NCBI GenBank assembly: GCA_014075215.1 | Contig: CP046177.1 | Coordinates: 3,906,501-3,970,500 of the forward strand | Origin: Flavobacteriaceae bacterium | GTDB taxonomy: Bacteria; Bacteroidota; Bacteroidia; Flavobacteriales; Flavobacteriaceae | DNA: 64,000 bases | Direction of reading: 5' to 3' | Part shown: in pieces, positions 21,413-30,652 of the stretch | Numbering within the stretch: the first letter of the stretch is position 1 | Layout: every line of letters starts with the position of its first letter | Notes under the pieces: model-generated | Databases searched by the model: none | Seen by the model: only the letters and a program-made list of their open reading frames with translations | Told to the model about the DNA's origin: nothing | Translations under genes and position numbers: made by a program

Positions 21413-23695
21413 ATGGAAATAGCAGACATAAAATCAAATCTAACCTTAGCCACAGTATTACATTATTACGGATTAAAGACCGATAAGAACAACCGTTTAA
21501 ACTGTCCTTTTCATCAAGATAAAACACCAAGCTTCCAAGCCTATTACAAAACCCAAACCGCTTATTGTTTTAGTAGTAATTGCAAAACACACGGCAAGAG
21601 CATGGATGTAATAGATTTTGTAATGCACAAAGAGAATAGCACCAAACACGAAGCGTTGAAAAAATGCAAAGAAATTTTAGGCTACCAAAAGCCCAATAGT
21701 AAAAAACGTTACCAACCCGATTTAAGCAAGAGTCAGTTTTTAGCCAATATGTTCCAATATTTCTGTAACGCAGTACATAACAGCAAACCTGCCAAACAAT
21801 ATTTAGAACAAAGAAATTTAGACTTTAAAAAATTAGGGTCTGGCGGCTCGCCAGTTGGTTATAATGCTGGACAGTTCCATCACGGAAAACGTAAAGACGA
21901 AACCCTAATAAATCAATGTTTAGAATATGGTTTGTTAATCGATAAAAATATTGTCGGTAGAACTGGAAACAAAGCCTATAATGTTTTTGGTAAATGGTGT
22001 ATCTGTTTTGCTTTAAAGAACTGCCACGGGCAGACCGTATCATTATATTTTAGAAGCACTTTAGATAAGAAAACAGCAAAACATTTTTATCTGAAGAATA
22101 GACAAGGTTTATATCCAAACTATCCCAATCCAAACACTAAAAAACTGATATTAACCGAAAGCATTATCGATGCATCTTCTCTGCTTCAAATAAAAGCGAT
22201 TACAGGTACTTACAGCATTTTAGCGTGTTACGGAACTAACGGATTAAATGATGAAATCCTAACAGCTATAAAAGACTTGAAACAATTAGAAGAAATCATT
22301 TTTGCTTTTGATAATGACACAGCTGGTAAAGAAGCGATACAGAAATATTGTAAAATGTTGCTTGAGATATTACCAGGAATAAAATTAAGTGTTTTAGAGC
22401 CTATAAATAAAGACATTAACGAAACCTTACAACTGCATAACGATACTATTTTTATAGAATTATTAGATAAGAGGACAGATTTTATTTTTTCAAATGAAGC
22501 TATTATAAATGAAGAATCTAAAGAGCCAATTATTGATAACGCAATCGACTTTTTAAGTCGTAAAAACCTCTTAAAGAACCTAAATATCCAAATCGGCAAA
22601 GCAGGAATAGTAGGCGAAGAAAATAGCAGATTATTGTTGTTTATGATAATTATTAGCTACTTAAATAAAAGTCCATTACACGCATTGGTACAAGGTAGTT
22701 CTGGAAGTGGAAAGACACATTTAATAAGCAGAATAGCCGATTTAATGCCACAAGAAGATGTACTTCGTTTTACAAGAATAACAGAAAGTAGTTTGTATAA
22801 TTGGGGAGAATTTGATTTGTTCCAAAAAGTAATAATCATAGAAGATTTAGACGGATTAAAAGAAGATGCGTTGTATGCTTTACGGGAATTTATATCTAAT
22901 CAAATATTGCGAAGCTCTGTAACCATAAAGGATAAAAAAGGAAATAATAAATCGGCACACAAAATAGTAAAAGGACAATTTTCATCCTTATCAGCAACTA
23001 CAAAAGGAGAAACCTACGAGGATAATATGAGTAGAAGTTCTTTAATTGCAGTCGATGAAAGTAAGACACAAACCACAAAAATCATCAACTACCAAAACCA
23101 AAGAAACGCAGGAGAAATCGACCCAAACGAAGCTAAAAGAGCAGTCCATTTTATACAAAGTTTAGTGCGACAATTAAAGGTTTATGAAGTCATTAATCCG
23201 TATGCCACACAATTACACTTACCAGAGAAAGTACATAAAATAAGACGCTTAAATGAAATGTACCAAGCAGTAATAAAACAAGTTACTTTTTTAAATCAAC
23301 ATCAAAGACAGCTTACTAAACACAATCAATTAATTACAGAGATAGAAGATATAGAAGAAGCTACAGAAATCCTTTTTGAAAGCATTGTTTTAAAAGTAGA
23401 TGAATTAGATGGAAGTCTCAGACAGTTTTTTGAACGCTTAAAAAAGTATGTAAAGAATGATAATCAAGATTTTATTTTAAGAGAAGTAAGACAACATTTA
23501 AACAGTAGTAAAACACAAGTTTTTAGATATATGCAGACCTTAACCGAGTTGGAATATGTAAAACAAATTGGTGGTTACTCAAATAAAGGCATTAAATATA
23601 AAATCTCTTATTGGGATAATTATCAGAAACTTAGAGCAGAAATTAAAGATTATTTGCTATTACAAATCGAACAGCTACGACAACAAAGCAAATAA
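21413..23695 (+). CDS. CHC2/TOPRIM primase fused to P-loop ATPase (copy B)
   Basis: Translates to the same 760 residues as the gene at 14255: zinc finger, TOPRIM, ATPase and winged-helix-like end. The two GC-rich mini-hairpins inside the coding sequence are present here too (21840-21854 and 22021-22033). The absence of any change points to a very recent duplication. Confidence 0.85.
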   Translation: MEIADIKSNLTLATVLHYYGLKTDKNNRLNCPFHQDKTPSFQAYYKTQTAYCFSSNCKTHGKSMDVIDFVMHKENSTKHEALKKCKEILGYQKPNSKKRYQPDLSKSQFLANMFQYFCNAVHNSKPAKQYLEQRNLDFKKLGSGGSPVGYNAGQFHHGKRKDETLINQCLEYGLLIDKNIVGRTGNKAYNVFGKWCICFALKNCHGQTVSLYFRSTLDKKTAKHFYLKNRQGLYPNYPNPNTKKLILTESIIDASSLLQIKAITGTYSILACYGTNGLNDEILTAIKDLKQLEEIIFAFDNDTAGKEAIQKYCKMLLEILPGIKLSVLEPINKDINETLQLHNDTIFIELLDKRTDFIFSNEAIINEESKEPIIDNAIDFLSRKNLLKNLNIQIGKAGIVGEENSRLLLFMIIISYLNKSPLHALVQGSSGSGKTHLISRIADLMPQEDVLRFTRITESSLYNWGEFDLFQKVIIIEDLDGLKEDALYALREFISNQILRSSVTIKDKKGNNKSAHKIVKGQFSSLSATTKGETYEDNMSRSSLIAVDESKTQTTKIINYQNQRNAGEIDPNEAKRAVHFIQSLVRQLKVYEVINPYATQLHLPEKVHKIRRLNEMYQAVIKQVTFLNQHQRQLTKHNQLITEIEDIEEATEILFESIVLKVDELDGSLRQFFERLKKYVKNDNQDFILREVRQHLNSSKTQVFRYMQTLTELEYVKQIGGYSNKGIKYKISYWDNYQKLRAEIKDYLLLQIEQLRQQSK

Positions 23696-23870
23696 TTACG
23701 GAACGCTACGGAACACCAATGGAACGTTAAATAATTTTTTAACTTATTGATATTTAAATAATTATCTACCAAAATATAGTTAGTGTTCCTAATTCCAGAA
23801 TATTGAGTAAGCAAAAGCATCATAAGTATTAAAAAGGTCATAAAGAATTTATATTGAGCGCAGTCGAAAT

Positions 23871-24800
23871 ATGGGAGCACCAAGCAAACATAAAATCCAT
23901 ACAGAAACGTATCAAAATTATGCTATAAATTACAAAAAGCATTTAGATATATTAGGCTTAAATCATCAGACTACACAAACCAGATATTTATATTTAAAAG
24001 AGTTTTTTAGTTGGTTAGAATATCAATATTTATTTAAGATAGAAGAAGTAACCACACAAGATATATCAAGCTATCACGAGTATTTAAAAGTCAAAATAAG
24101 CCAAAGGACAAACCTACCAATCAAGCAAAAAAGTAGATACGACCATATGCGAAATCTACAACAGTTTTTAGGACATTTATTAGACTTAGGAATTATAAAA
24201 AGTAGTCCAGCTTCTCATTTAAAATTTACTAACCCAACAGAAAAAGTAGAACGTTATATTTTTACTCAAAACCAAATAAAAGAACTCTATAGAGTAGCAA
24301 ATAATCAAGAAATAGCATTATTACATATTGGTTATGGTTGTGGATTACGAGTACAAGAATTAAGCGATTTAAACAAAGTAGATATTAGAATTACAGAACG
24401 TTTAATTATTGTAGAAAAAGGAAAGAACAGCAAAAGAAGATTAGTACCAATCAGTAAAAAAGTAGCTGAAGAATTAGAACTATTTATTTTTTCAAATGAA
24501 AATAAAAGCAATGCGATTTTTATAAATAACAAAGGCTACAGAATGCAAGAATGGACTTTTAACAGCTTACTGAAGAAACTGATTAAGCGAACTGATTTTG
24601 GGAATAAATTGCCTGCAGAGGCGCTCTGCAAAATCGGCATCCATAATTTACGACACTCAATAGCCACACATCTTTTAGCAAACGGAATGAAGCTGGAGCA
24701 AGTACAAACCTTTTTAGGACATAGCCATATCGAATCCACAGAAATTTATACACATATCTCACAAAATCAAATCAATAATCTATATGATAACTCTTCATAA
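23871..24800 (+). CDS. tyrosine recombinase, canonical member of pair (copy B)
   Basis: Same 309-aa enzyme as at 16713, with all catalytic residues in place and the internal palindrome at 24614-24630. Confidence 0.9.
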   Translation: MGAPSKHKIHTETYQNYAINYKKHLDILGLNHQTTQTRYLYLKEFFSWLEYQYLFKIEEVTTQDISSYHEYLKVKISQRTNLPIKQKSRYDHMRNLQQFLGHLLDLGIIKSSPASHLKFTNPTEKVERYIFTQNQIKELYRVANNQEIALLHIGYGCGLRVQELSDLNKVDIRITERLIIVEKGKNSKRRLVPISKKVAEELELFIFSNENKSNAIFINNKGYRMQEWTFNSLLKKLIKRTDFGNKLPAEALCKIGIHNLRHSIATHLLANGMKLEQVQTFLGHSHIESTEIYTHISQNQINNLYDNSS

Positions 24801-25662
24801 TTATTTAAAAAATAAATACAGTAAAAGCACATTAAAAAGCAACTTATACAACATTAAAAAGTTTACAGATTATTATGGCAAACGTTCAGAGAAAGCCAAT
24901 TACAAAGAGGTTTTAAATTATATTGCTTATTTACGAAAGAACTACGATTTAAGCCCAAAAACCTTACGACATCGATTATATGCTGTAAAAATATACTTCA
25001 ATTATTTACTGGAAGTCGGCAAAAGAAAAGACCATCCTTGTAGTGAATTATTCTTAAAAGATAAGATAGATAGAACCATTGCGGTAGATAATCTTTACAG
25101 TCCAGAAGCCTTAGAAAACTTCTTTAAAAACTATAAAATAAAGAAGAAAAAACAGTTACTCAATAGAAATAAAATAATAATCAGTTTACTCATTTATCAA
25201 GGCTTAACAGTTAAAGAAATAGCAGAATTACAACTACAATCCATAAATCTAAATACTTGCGAAATCCATATAAAAAGCGGTTACAGACAGCAAAAAAGAA
25301 CCTTACCACTACAAGCCAAACAAGTCCTTTTATTTTTTAATTACTTAGAAAAAGATAGAAAGAAGTTACTTAAATACAATCTTAAAACTACAAATGAAAC
25401 CTTTATTTTAGGACAATATGGAAATGAAATAAATCCTCACAGTATTAGTAGAATTATCAACCAAAACCGGAACGAAAGCCAAAAGATAAAACCAATCAAA
25501 ATCCGGCAAAGTGTTATTGCAAATCTTCTAAAAAAGGAAAACGACACAAGATTAGTCCAGGTTTTTAGCGGACACAAAAGAGCTTCAACAACAATCGCTT
25601 ACAAACAAACAGAATTAGAACAGTTACAAAACGCAATAGAAAATTATCATCCGATAAGTTAA
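24784..25662 (+). CDS. degenerate tyrosine recombinase, partner (copy B)
   Basis: Same 292-aa protein as at 17626, with the first catalytic Arg and the box II histidines missing. It overlaps the preceding gene by 17 bp. Confidence 0.75.
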   Translation: MITLHNYLKNKYSKSTLKSNLYNIKKFTDYYGKRSEKANYKEVLNYIAYLRKNYDLSPKTLRHRLYAVKIYFNYLLEVGKRKDHPCSELFLKDKIDRTIAVDNLYSPEALENFFKNYKIKKKKQLLNRNKIIISLLIYQGLTVKEIAELQLQSINLNTCEIHIKSGYRQQKRTLPLQAKQVLLFFNYLEKDRKKLLKYNLKTTNETFILGQYGNEINPHSISRIINQNRNESQKIKPIKIRQSVIANLLKKENDTRLVQVFSGHKRASTTIAYKQTELEQLQNAIENYHPIS

Positions 25663-26382
25663 AAAGCTTCGCTTGTTCCTTCGTCACAAGCTCGCAAATA
25701 AAAACCAATCATTACGCAAAATCCCACACAAGATAAAATCCAGTTTTTTCGTTCCTCAAAATCCCCTGTATTTTATCTTGTTCCGCTCGCCACACTTCTA
25801 TGGTTTTTAAGTCACATTTTTTGTAAGCCAACGCACAAATAGCACTTTATAACTTGCTCGTTCCTCACAATTATAAACAGCTATCGCCAACGCTCGAAAA
25901 CAAAAAATCCGCCATAAAAACCATCCCAAGCTATGTTACATAATAGAAGTTATAATAGCAAAATGCTTCTCAAAGGTACGCTTCGCTATGTTAATTTATT
26001 CTGTAGTTATAACTGCTATTATGTAAAATATCCGCACTTCCAACGCTTTTTTCCACCGACTTCTGCCAGCGCACTACGATTGATTTAATATTTACTTCGT
26101 AAGCCGACACACCGAATTTGCACAAAAAAAGCTTCACAAAAAGACAGCGAGCGAAAAAACTCGCCTTACTTCTTTGCTCGTTTTTTTGCACAACTCGTTC
26201 CGCCAATCTTTGTGTCGCTCTATGCCGCTTGGCAACATTTTAAAAAGCCGAAGATTGCCAACGCTCGAAAAAATCCACCGCTTAAATCTTCGTCTTTTTA
26301 AAACGAAAAACTTCGGAACGATACTTTTTTTTCAAATGAAATCTTCAACTGAAAAAATAAAAGTATATTAGGAACTCTAAAA
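25663..26382. other. 720-bp non-coding region behind the recombinase pair (copy B)
   Basis: Second copy of the region at 18505-19224; nothing gene-like is visible apart from the inverted repeat listed separately. Here it precedes the M23-type rhs cassette, which is probably its original position. Confidence 0.4.
25936..26026. repeat. 20-bp inverted repeat, candidate recombination site (copy B)
   Basis: Second copy of the 19/20 inverted repeat at 18778-18868. Confidence 0.5.
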
Positions 26383-27354
26383 ATGGGATGCAGAAAACTC
26401 ACATATCGCACAGAAAAAACGCTACACATAGTGAAAAGTGAGCGCTCGCGCGAGCAAAAAGTCGAGTGGATGTGGTTGAGCATTGACCCACTGGCAGAAT
26501 TTATGAGAAATCAATCTCCATATAATTATGCTTTTAACAATCCTATTTATTTTAGTGATTATGCAGGAACTATCCCCTGGCCGATTCCTTTATTTTTTAA
26601 CAACTGGAGAAGGAAAGCAAGACCTGATGAATATTTTGGCTATATACCTAATAGAGGTAGAAACCATAATGGATTAGATTTAAACTATTCAGGAGGAAGA
26701 AATACTGATTATGGAGCACCAATTGTTGCTACACATTCAGGAAGGGTTTCAAGAATAATCCCTTTAAGTGCAAAAGATTCAGGAGGTAGAATTGTAGTTA
26801 TTGAATCTCCTGATGGCAGTTTTTTAACTAAATATATGCATTTAAGTTCAGTAGTTGTTCAGCCAGGAGATGAAGTTGCTGAAGGACAAACCATTGGTTT
26901 AATGGGAGGTTCCGCTTATGGAAAAGAACTGGGGAGTTTATCACATTTACATTATGAAATCCACAAGCGTAATTCAAATGGAAGTTATACAGCTATAAAT
27001 CCCTGGCAAAATGGAGCTCCTATTGACCCTCAAAAGTGGGTTCCAAGACCAATGGAAAGTGCAAATTATTATTTTGATAGTACTTTGTTGTTTTTAATAT
27101 TTAATAATACAACTGGTAGCGAAGATTCTGATACGTCTGATTCTAATGGTAATTCCGGTAGTTCAAATAATTCATCAAGCAGTAGTACTTCAACACCAAC
27201 AGTTACTCCATTACCTACCATTCAACCGGGAACAGTTGTTCCGGTAAGCCCACCACTTAATCCGGGCTCAATAATTGTTACCCCTCCGACATCTACTCCA
27301 AATCCATTACCTAAAAAATGTGTTGGCCCGGACGGTACCTTAGTAAACTGTTAA
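26383..27354 (+). CDS. orphan Rhs cassette with M23 metallopeptidase toxin domain
   Basis: The protein is 323 aa. Residues 1-75 are a short head plus Rhs core (WMWLSIDPLAEFMRNQSPYN, AFNNPIYFSDYAG). Residues 90-215 are a lysostaphin-type M23 domain: HNGLDL (HxxxD), the glycine-rich GAPIVATHSGRV strand pair, and SHLHYEI (HxH), together the zinc site. The remainder is Ser/Thr/Pro/Gly-rich and ends in a Cys pair. M23 enzymes cut peptidoglycan cross-bridges, so this is a predicted cell-wall-targeting polymorphic toxin tip. A lipoprotein gene follows 13 bp downstream. Its first 32 codons were copied into the chimeric gene at 19225. Confidence 0.8.
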   Translation: MGCRKLTYRTEKTLHIVKSERSREQKVEWMWLSIDPLAEFMRNQSPYNYAFNNPIYFSDYAGTIPWPIPLFFNNWRRKARPDEYFGYIPNRGRNHNGLDLNYSGGRNTDYGAPIVATHSGRVSRIIPLSAKDSGGRIVVIESPDGSFLTKYMHLSSVVVQPGDEVAEGQTIGLMGGSAYGKELGSLSHLHYEIHKRNSNGSYTAINPWQNGAPIDPQKWVPRPMESANYYFDSTLLFLIFNNTTGSEDSDTSDSNGNSGSSNNSSSSSTSTPTVTPLPTIQPGTVVPVSPPLNPGSIIVTPPTSTPNPLPKKCVGPDGTLVNC

Positions 27355-27367
27355 AAAAATAGAAATT

Positions 27368-27892
27368 ATGAAACAATTAGAAATTATAATCATTAGCCTA
27401 TTATTTTTAGTTAGTTGCAAAACAGGTACATCTAAAAAAACAGATACATCGGTTTCTTCTAAAGATTCAATTAATATTGAGAAAACCGTAAAAAAGGAAC
27501 CTTTAAAAAAAGACACTATAAAGCCTTTTAAAATGCCCAAGAACTGTGGAGATACTACATTCGATATTTTCTTTGAGCGTTTTGGTAAGGATAGTATTTT
27601 CCAAAAGAAAAGAGTTAAATATCCTTTAAAATGGTTATATTATGAAGGTCTTGAAGATAGTAAGCTTATTGTTGAGATGACAAATTATAAGTCATATAGG
27701 TTTTTTAACTTTATTGAAGATAAAAACGCCTTTAAAAAAGAATATGGAGCTTTCGAAGTAGTAAAGCTAAAAGAAAGAGATACAATAATTTATCAAAGAA
27801 GGGGCTTAGATAATGGGCTTGCAATAGATTTTAAATTCAAAAAAATAGATGACTGTTGGTTTTTGGTAGAGATATTAGATAAATCTACTTAA
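27368..27892 (+). CDS. DUF4348-like lipoprotein, predicted immunity protein for the M23 toxin
   Basis: The 174-aa protein has a lipoprotein signal peptide (LEIIIISLLFLVSCKTG, lipobox LVSC, Cys at about residue 17). A Lys/Ser/Thr-rich linker follows, then a folded domain containing FDIFFERFGKDSIFQKKRVK and YPLKWLYYEG. That pattern resembles DUF4348. It lies 13 bp after the M23 toxin gene and before a strong terminator. A membrane-anchored protein facing the periplasm is where protection against a peptidoglycan hydrolase would be needed. The immunity role is inferred. Confidence 0.6.
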   Translation: MKQLEIIIISLLFLVSCKTGTSKKTDTSVSSKDSINIEKTVKKEPLKKDTIKPFKMPKNCGDTTFDIFFERFGKDSIFQKKRVKYPLKWLYYEGLEDSKLIVEMTNYKSYRFFNFIEDKNAFKKEYGAFEVVKLKERDTIIYQRRGLDNGLAIDFKFKKIDDCWFLVEILDKST

Positions 27893-27919
27893 AATAGAGT
27901 AATTATTATTGGCAATATT

Positions 27920-27956
27920 AAGAGCCACATTCGTAATTTGTTTGTGGCTCTTTTTT
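27920..27956 (+). terminator. intrinsic terminator of the M23 toxin/lipoprotein operon
   Basis: AAGAGCCACA and TGTGGCTCTT pair with a 13-base loop, followed by a T6 run. Confidence 0.85.
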
Positions 27957-27973
27957 CAAAAGTTGTTATGCTT

Positions 27974-28102
27974 ATGAAAGAAAAAATATCGTTAAAGAAA
28001 TTACGTAAGCTTACCAGAGCATACCCCACCAGATATATTGTTTTTGGAGGTTGTGTGATCTACAATGGTTGTTTGGGATCAAGCAAAAAGTTTGTGGAGT
28101 AG
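27974..28102 (+). CDS. small ORF with Gly-Gly/Cys motif, 3' end replaced by insertion sequence
   Basis: ATG at 27974 (another at 27968 in frame) opens a frame MKEKISLKKLRKLTRAYP, then TRYIVFGGCVIYNGC. From 28075 on, the sequence is the end of an insertion sequence. The basic helix followed by GG and two Cys faintly recalls a double-glycine leader peptide precursor, but the acidic residues usual in such leaders are missing. No maturation or export gene is adjacent. Confidence 0.25.
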   Translation: MKEKISLKKLRKLTRAYPTRYIVFGGCVIYNGCLGSSKKFVE

Positions 28103-28136
28103 GTTAATTTTTTAGAGTTTTGGTTTAAAAACTCAA

Positions 28137-28484
28137 ATGCATACACAAGAGCTCCTGAAGCATTTTTTACCCGAAGGTATTTTAGATTACTTTGAACTTA
28201 AAGAGGTAAAAGATTCAACGAACAAACTTACTTTGGTTTTAGAAGAAAAACCTATACAACCAGATGAGTTATCTCATCGTAAATTACATTCCAAAGGATT
28301 TTACCCAGTAGTAGATATTCAAGATTTTCCAGTACGTAACAAGGCTTGTTTTTTACAAGTAAAACGTAGACGATGGTTAGATGTTGATACCTCAGAAGTA
28401 TTCTCAAGAGATTGGAATTTGGTAGCAAAGGGAACTCGAATGACAGAAGAGTTCTCTCTTTTTTTAAAGAGGCTTGTTAGATAG
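28137..28484 (+). CDS. ISAon1-type N-terminal region protein (insertion sequence ORF1)
   Basis: The 115-aa protein, with LPEGILDYFELKEVKDSTNK and LHSKGFYPVVDIQDFPVRNK, resembles the separate N-terminal region protein that precedes the transposase in ISAon1-type elements. It may carry the zinc-binding/DNA-recognition part. The frame is intact and overlaps the transposase remnant by 11 bp, but the element as a whole is dead. Confidence 0.65.
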   Translation: MHTQELLKHFLPEGILDYFELKEVKDSTNKLTLVLEEKPIQPDELSHRKLHSKGFYPVVDIQDFPVRNKACFLQVKRRRWLDVDTSEVFSRDWNLVAKGTRMTEEFSLFLKRLVR

Positions 28485-29137
28485 TATTCCAGTAAGTTGT
28501 AAAAGTTTATCTACCTACTATCACCTTAACGGCAAGCGATTAGAAGAACAATATCGCAATCATTTAAGTAACTTTTTGACTTGGGATCAATTAGCTCATG
28601 CCGACCAATGGCTGCTTTTTAAGAAGAATATAGGAACTCATTTAAGTATTGATGAAGTAGCATACTCAAGGCGAGCTCTATACAGTGATTACCAACAAAG
28701 CAGGTAAAGGAAAACGAGGCAGTTTAGTAGCCATAGTAGCTACCACACAAAGTGAACGAGTCATAGAAGTGTTAAGGAAAATTCCAAGTAAAGACCGATA
28801 TTTAGTAGAAGAAATCACTTTGGATATGGCACCTACTATGGAAAAGATTGCTAAAAAAGCCTTTCCTAAAGCTACTCAGGTCACAGACCGATTTCATGTA
28901 CAAAAACGAGCTAGATGGTATGATAAGGTAGAAAAATCAGAGTTCAGTAAAAGTTTTGGAACAGTAGCTAGATCAATACAAAGTCATTATCGAAGCATCT
29001 TAAATTTCTTTGATAATAGAAGTACCAATGCTTCTGCTGAATCTTTTAATGCTAAAATAAAAGCTTTTAGACTACAATTTAGAGGCGTAAGATCTGTTCC
29101 TTTCTTCCTATTCAGACTATCTAAAATTTATGCGTAA
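28474..29137 (+). pseudogene. ISAon1-type DDE transposase, frameshifted and internally deleted
   Basis: The first part (to 28707) reads KSLSTYYHLNGKRLEEQYRN and THLSIDEVAYS, then loses frame around 28670. The second frame picks up at VITNKAGKGKRGSLVAIVAT and contains DMAPTMEKIAKKAFP and VTDRFHVQK. It then jumps directly to ARWYDKVEKSEF, implying loss of a large central segment. It finishes normally with NRSTNASAESFNAKIKAFR. The catalytic Glu region survives, but the enzyme cannot be made. Confidence 0.75.
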
Positions 29138-29170
29138 AAATCTAAATCCCACAACTTTTTTGCTTGACCC

Positions 29171-29393
29171 CTAATTAGCGACAAAATACTGTATGAAGTT
29201 CAAAATGAAGATTTTGGACTTGAAGGTTTTCATCTTGCTGAACAAAAAATAAAATACGGACTATCTCTTTTCAATGACTATGACCATCTTGAAAAGTTTG
29301 AATTGCACAGTCGAAGATACATAGGAAATAAAGCAAAATTGACTAACTGGATAATGAAAATTATTCAGAATGAAACTTCGGGAACCGACACTT
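29171..29393 (+). pseudogene. fragment of a DNA adenine methyltransferase-like gene
   Basis: The open frame begins at the insertion sequence edge with SDKILYEVQNEDFGLEGFHL. It includes ELHSRRYIGNKAKLTNWIMK, which resembles the first SAM-binding segment of D12-class N6-adenine methyltransferases of type II restriction systems. It is cut on the left by the decayed ISAon1-like element and on the right by the IS3 copy, so only about 74 codons remain. Confidence 0.5.
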
Positions 29394-29422
29394 TGGATAT
29401 GCAACAAAAAATGGTACAAAAA

Positions 29423-30292
29423 GTTAAGCTACATTTTTGATTTGATATAATTTTTCAAATTCGATGATATTTTTGTAACCAAGAGCAGAATGTCTTCTGT
29501 ATCTGTTGTACCAAGTTTCTATGTATTCAAAGACTTTAATTTGAAGACTTTTGTTGGATATAAACTTATTGTCTATCATTAGTTCTGTTTTGATTGTTTT
29601 AAAAAAAGATTCAGCTACTGCATTATCCCAACAGTTTCCTTTTCTACTATACTGGGTGTTACATGATAACTTTTAAGGATATTAACAAACGCATGAGATG
29701 CGTATTGTACACCTCGATCAGAATGAAAAATCATACCTTCACAAGGCATTCTGTTGTTTACAGCCATTCTCCATGCAGCAATGATAGTTTGTCTTGCTTT
29801 GAGTCCATTGCTCAAAGACCAACCAATGACTTTACGATCAAACAGGTCAATAATTACCGTTAAGTACAGCCATCCTTGTGCAGGCTTTAAATAGGTAATA
29901 TCAGAAACCCATTTCTGTGCAGCAGCGGTAGCTTTAAAATCTCTATCCAATACATTATCAGCTACTGGATATTGATGCTTAGAATCTGTCGTGACAACAA
30001 ATTTCTTTTTACGAACTGCTTTAATCCCGTGTTTTTTCATCAATCGTGCTACCCTAGACCTAGATACTTTAAACCCTTTAGCTTTGAGTTCCTCTGTAAT
30101 TCTAGGACTTCCATAAGTAGATTTACTTCGCTCACAGATACGGTGAATCTCAGAGAGTAGCATACGATTTTTTCCATCTCTATCTGATGGAACATAATTC
30201 TTACTCCTGTAATAACTGTTTCTACTAATTTTAAAAATTTTACACATCTTCCCAACCGGATATTCTCTACTGTAATCTTTGATAAATTTCAA
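29423..30292 (-). pseudogene. IS3-family transposase OrfB, disrupted by a one-base deletion
   Basis: From the N-terminus to SYHVTPS the protein equals OrfB of the intact copy except for a few substitutions (for example VSRSRVARL and LKPAQGWLYL). Then a missing G around 29650 shifts the frame and the protein ends early at 29615. The part with the catalytic Glu is read out of frame. Compare CAGTATGAGTAGAAAAGG in the intact copy with CAGTATAGTAGAAAAGG here. Confidence 0.8.
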
Positions 30293-30588
30293 TACTTCCG
30301 ATCGCTCTTGGAGAAGATGCTCACGGCATTTTTTAAGATATCCCGCTCCATGGTAACATCCTTGAGCTGTTTACGTAATCGCTCTAACTCTTTCTGATCT
30401 TCTGTGAGTTGTTTGACGCCATTACCGCTAAAAGCTAAATCAGGACGCTGTTCTAATTCTCTACGCCATCTGTAAATAAGATCTGCACTGATTCCCAATT
30501 CCATGGCAATCTGCTTTGTGTTACCTCGTACATTGCTTAATTCTACTGCTTTAATTTTAAACTCTTTACTGTATTTTATTCGTTTCAT
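30289..30588 (-). CDS. IS3-family OrfA (helix-turn-helix) of the broken copy
   Basis: The 99-aa protein has KEFKIKAVELSNVRGNTKQI and ELGISADLIYRWRRELEQ, the helix-turn-helix that recognises the element ends, and a leucine-rich C-terminal helix. It ends DILKNAVSIFSKSD. The codon change to Asn also alters the A-AAA-AAG slip site needed to make the OrfAB fusion. Confidence 0.8.
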   Translation of the reverse strand: MKRIKYSKEFKIKAVELSNVRGNTKQIAMELGISADLIYRWRRELEQRPDLAFSGNGVKQLTEDQKELERLRKQLKDVTMERDILKNAVSIFSKSDRKY

Positions 30589-30652
30589 ATGGTTAAGTTA
30601 TTTTAGATAAAATTAGCTTAACTCTTTGTCACTCTAAATGTAGCAAGTCCAC

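Larger units (their letters stand above)
19322..26479 (+). repeat. 7,158-bp tandem direct repeat, copy 2
   Basis: Identity with copy 1 runs up to GTGGATGTGGTTGAG at 26466-26480. After that the sequence is CATTGACCCA in place of TGTTGACCCC and belongs to the M23-type rhs gene. Confidence 0.9.
28075..29170 (+). mobile_element. decayed ISAon1-like (ISL3-type) insertion sequence
   Basis: The terminal inverted repeats are GGGATCAAGCAAAAAGTTTG (28075-28094, continuing TGG) and its counterpart CCACAACTTTTTTGCTTGAC (29149-29168, continuing CC). Between them lie an N-terminal accessory ORF and a transposase broken by a frameshift and a large internal deletion. No clear target duplication is seen. Confidence 0.75.
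29394..30651 (-). mobile_element. IS3-family element, broken copy, 1,258 bp, TSD CTT
   Basis: The ends are TGGACTTGCTACATTTAGAG (at 30651, minus strand) and TGGATATGCAACAAAAAATG (at 29394). They share an imperfect inverted repeat, and the 3-bp direct repeat CTT (29391-29393 and 30652-30654) flanks them. The element is one base shorter than its sister copy at 55397, and the missing base lies in the transposase gene. Confidence 0.85.
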
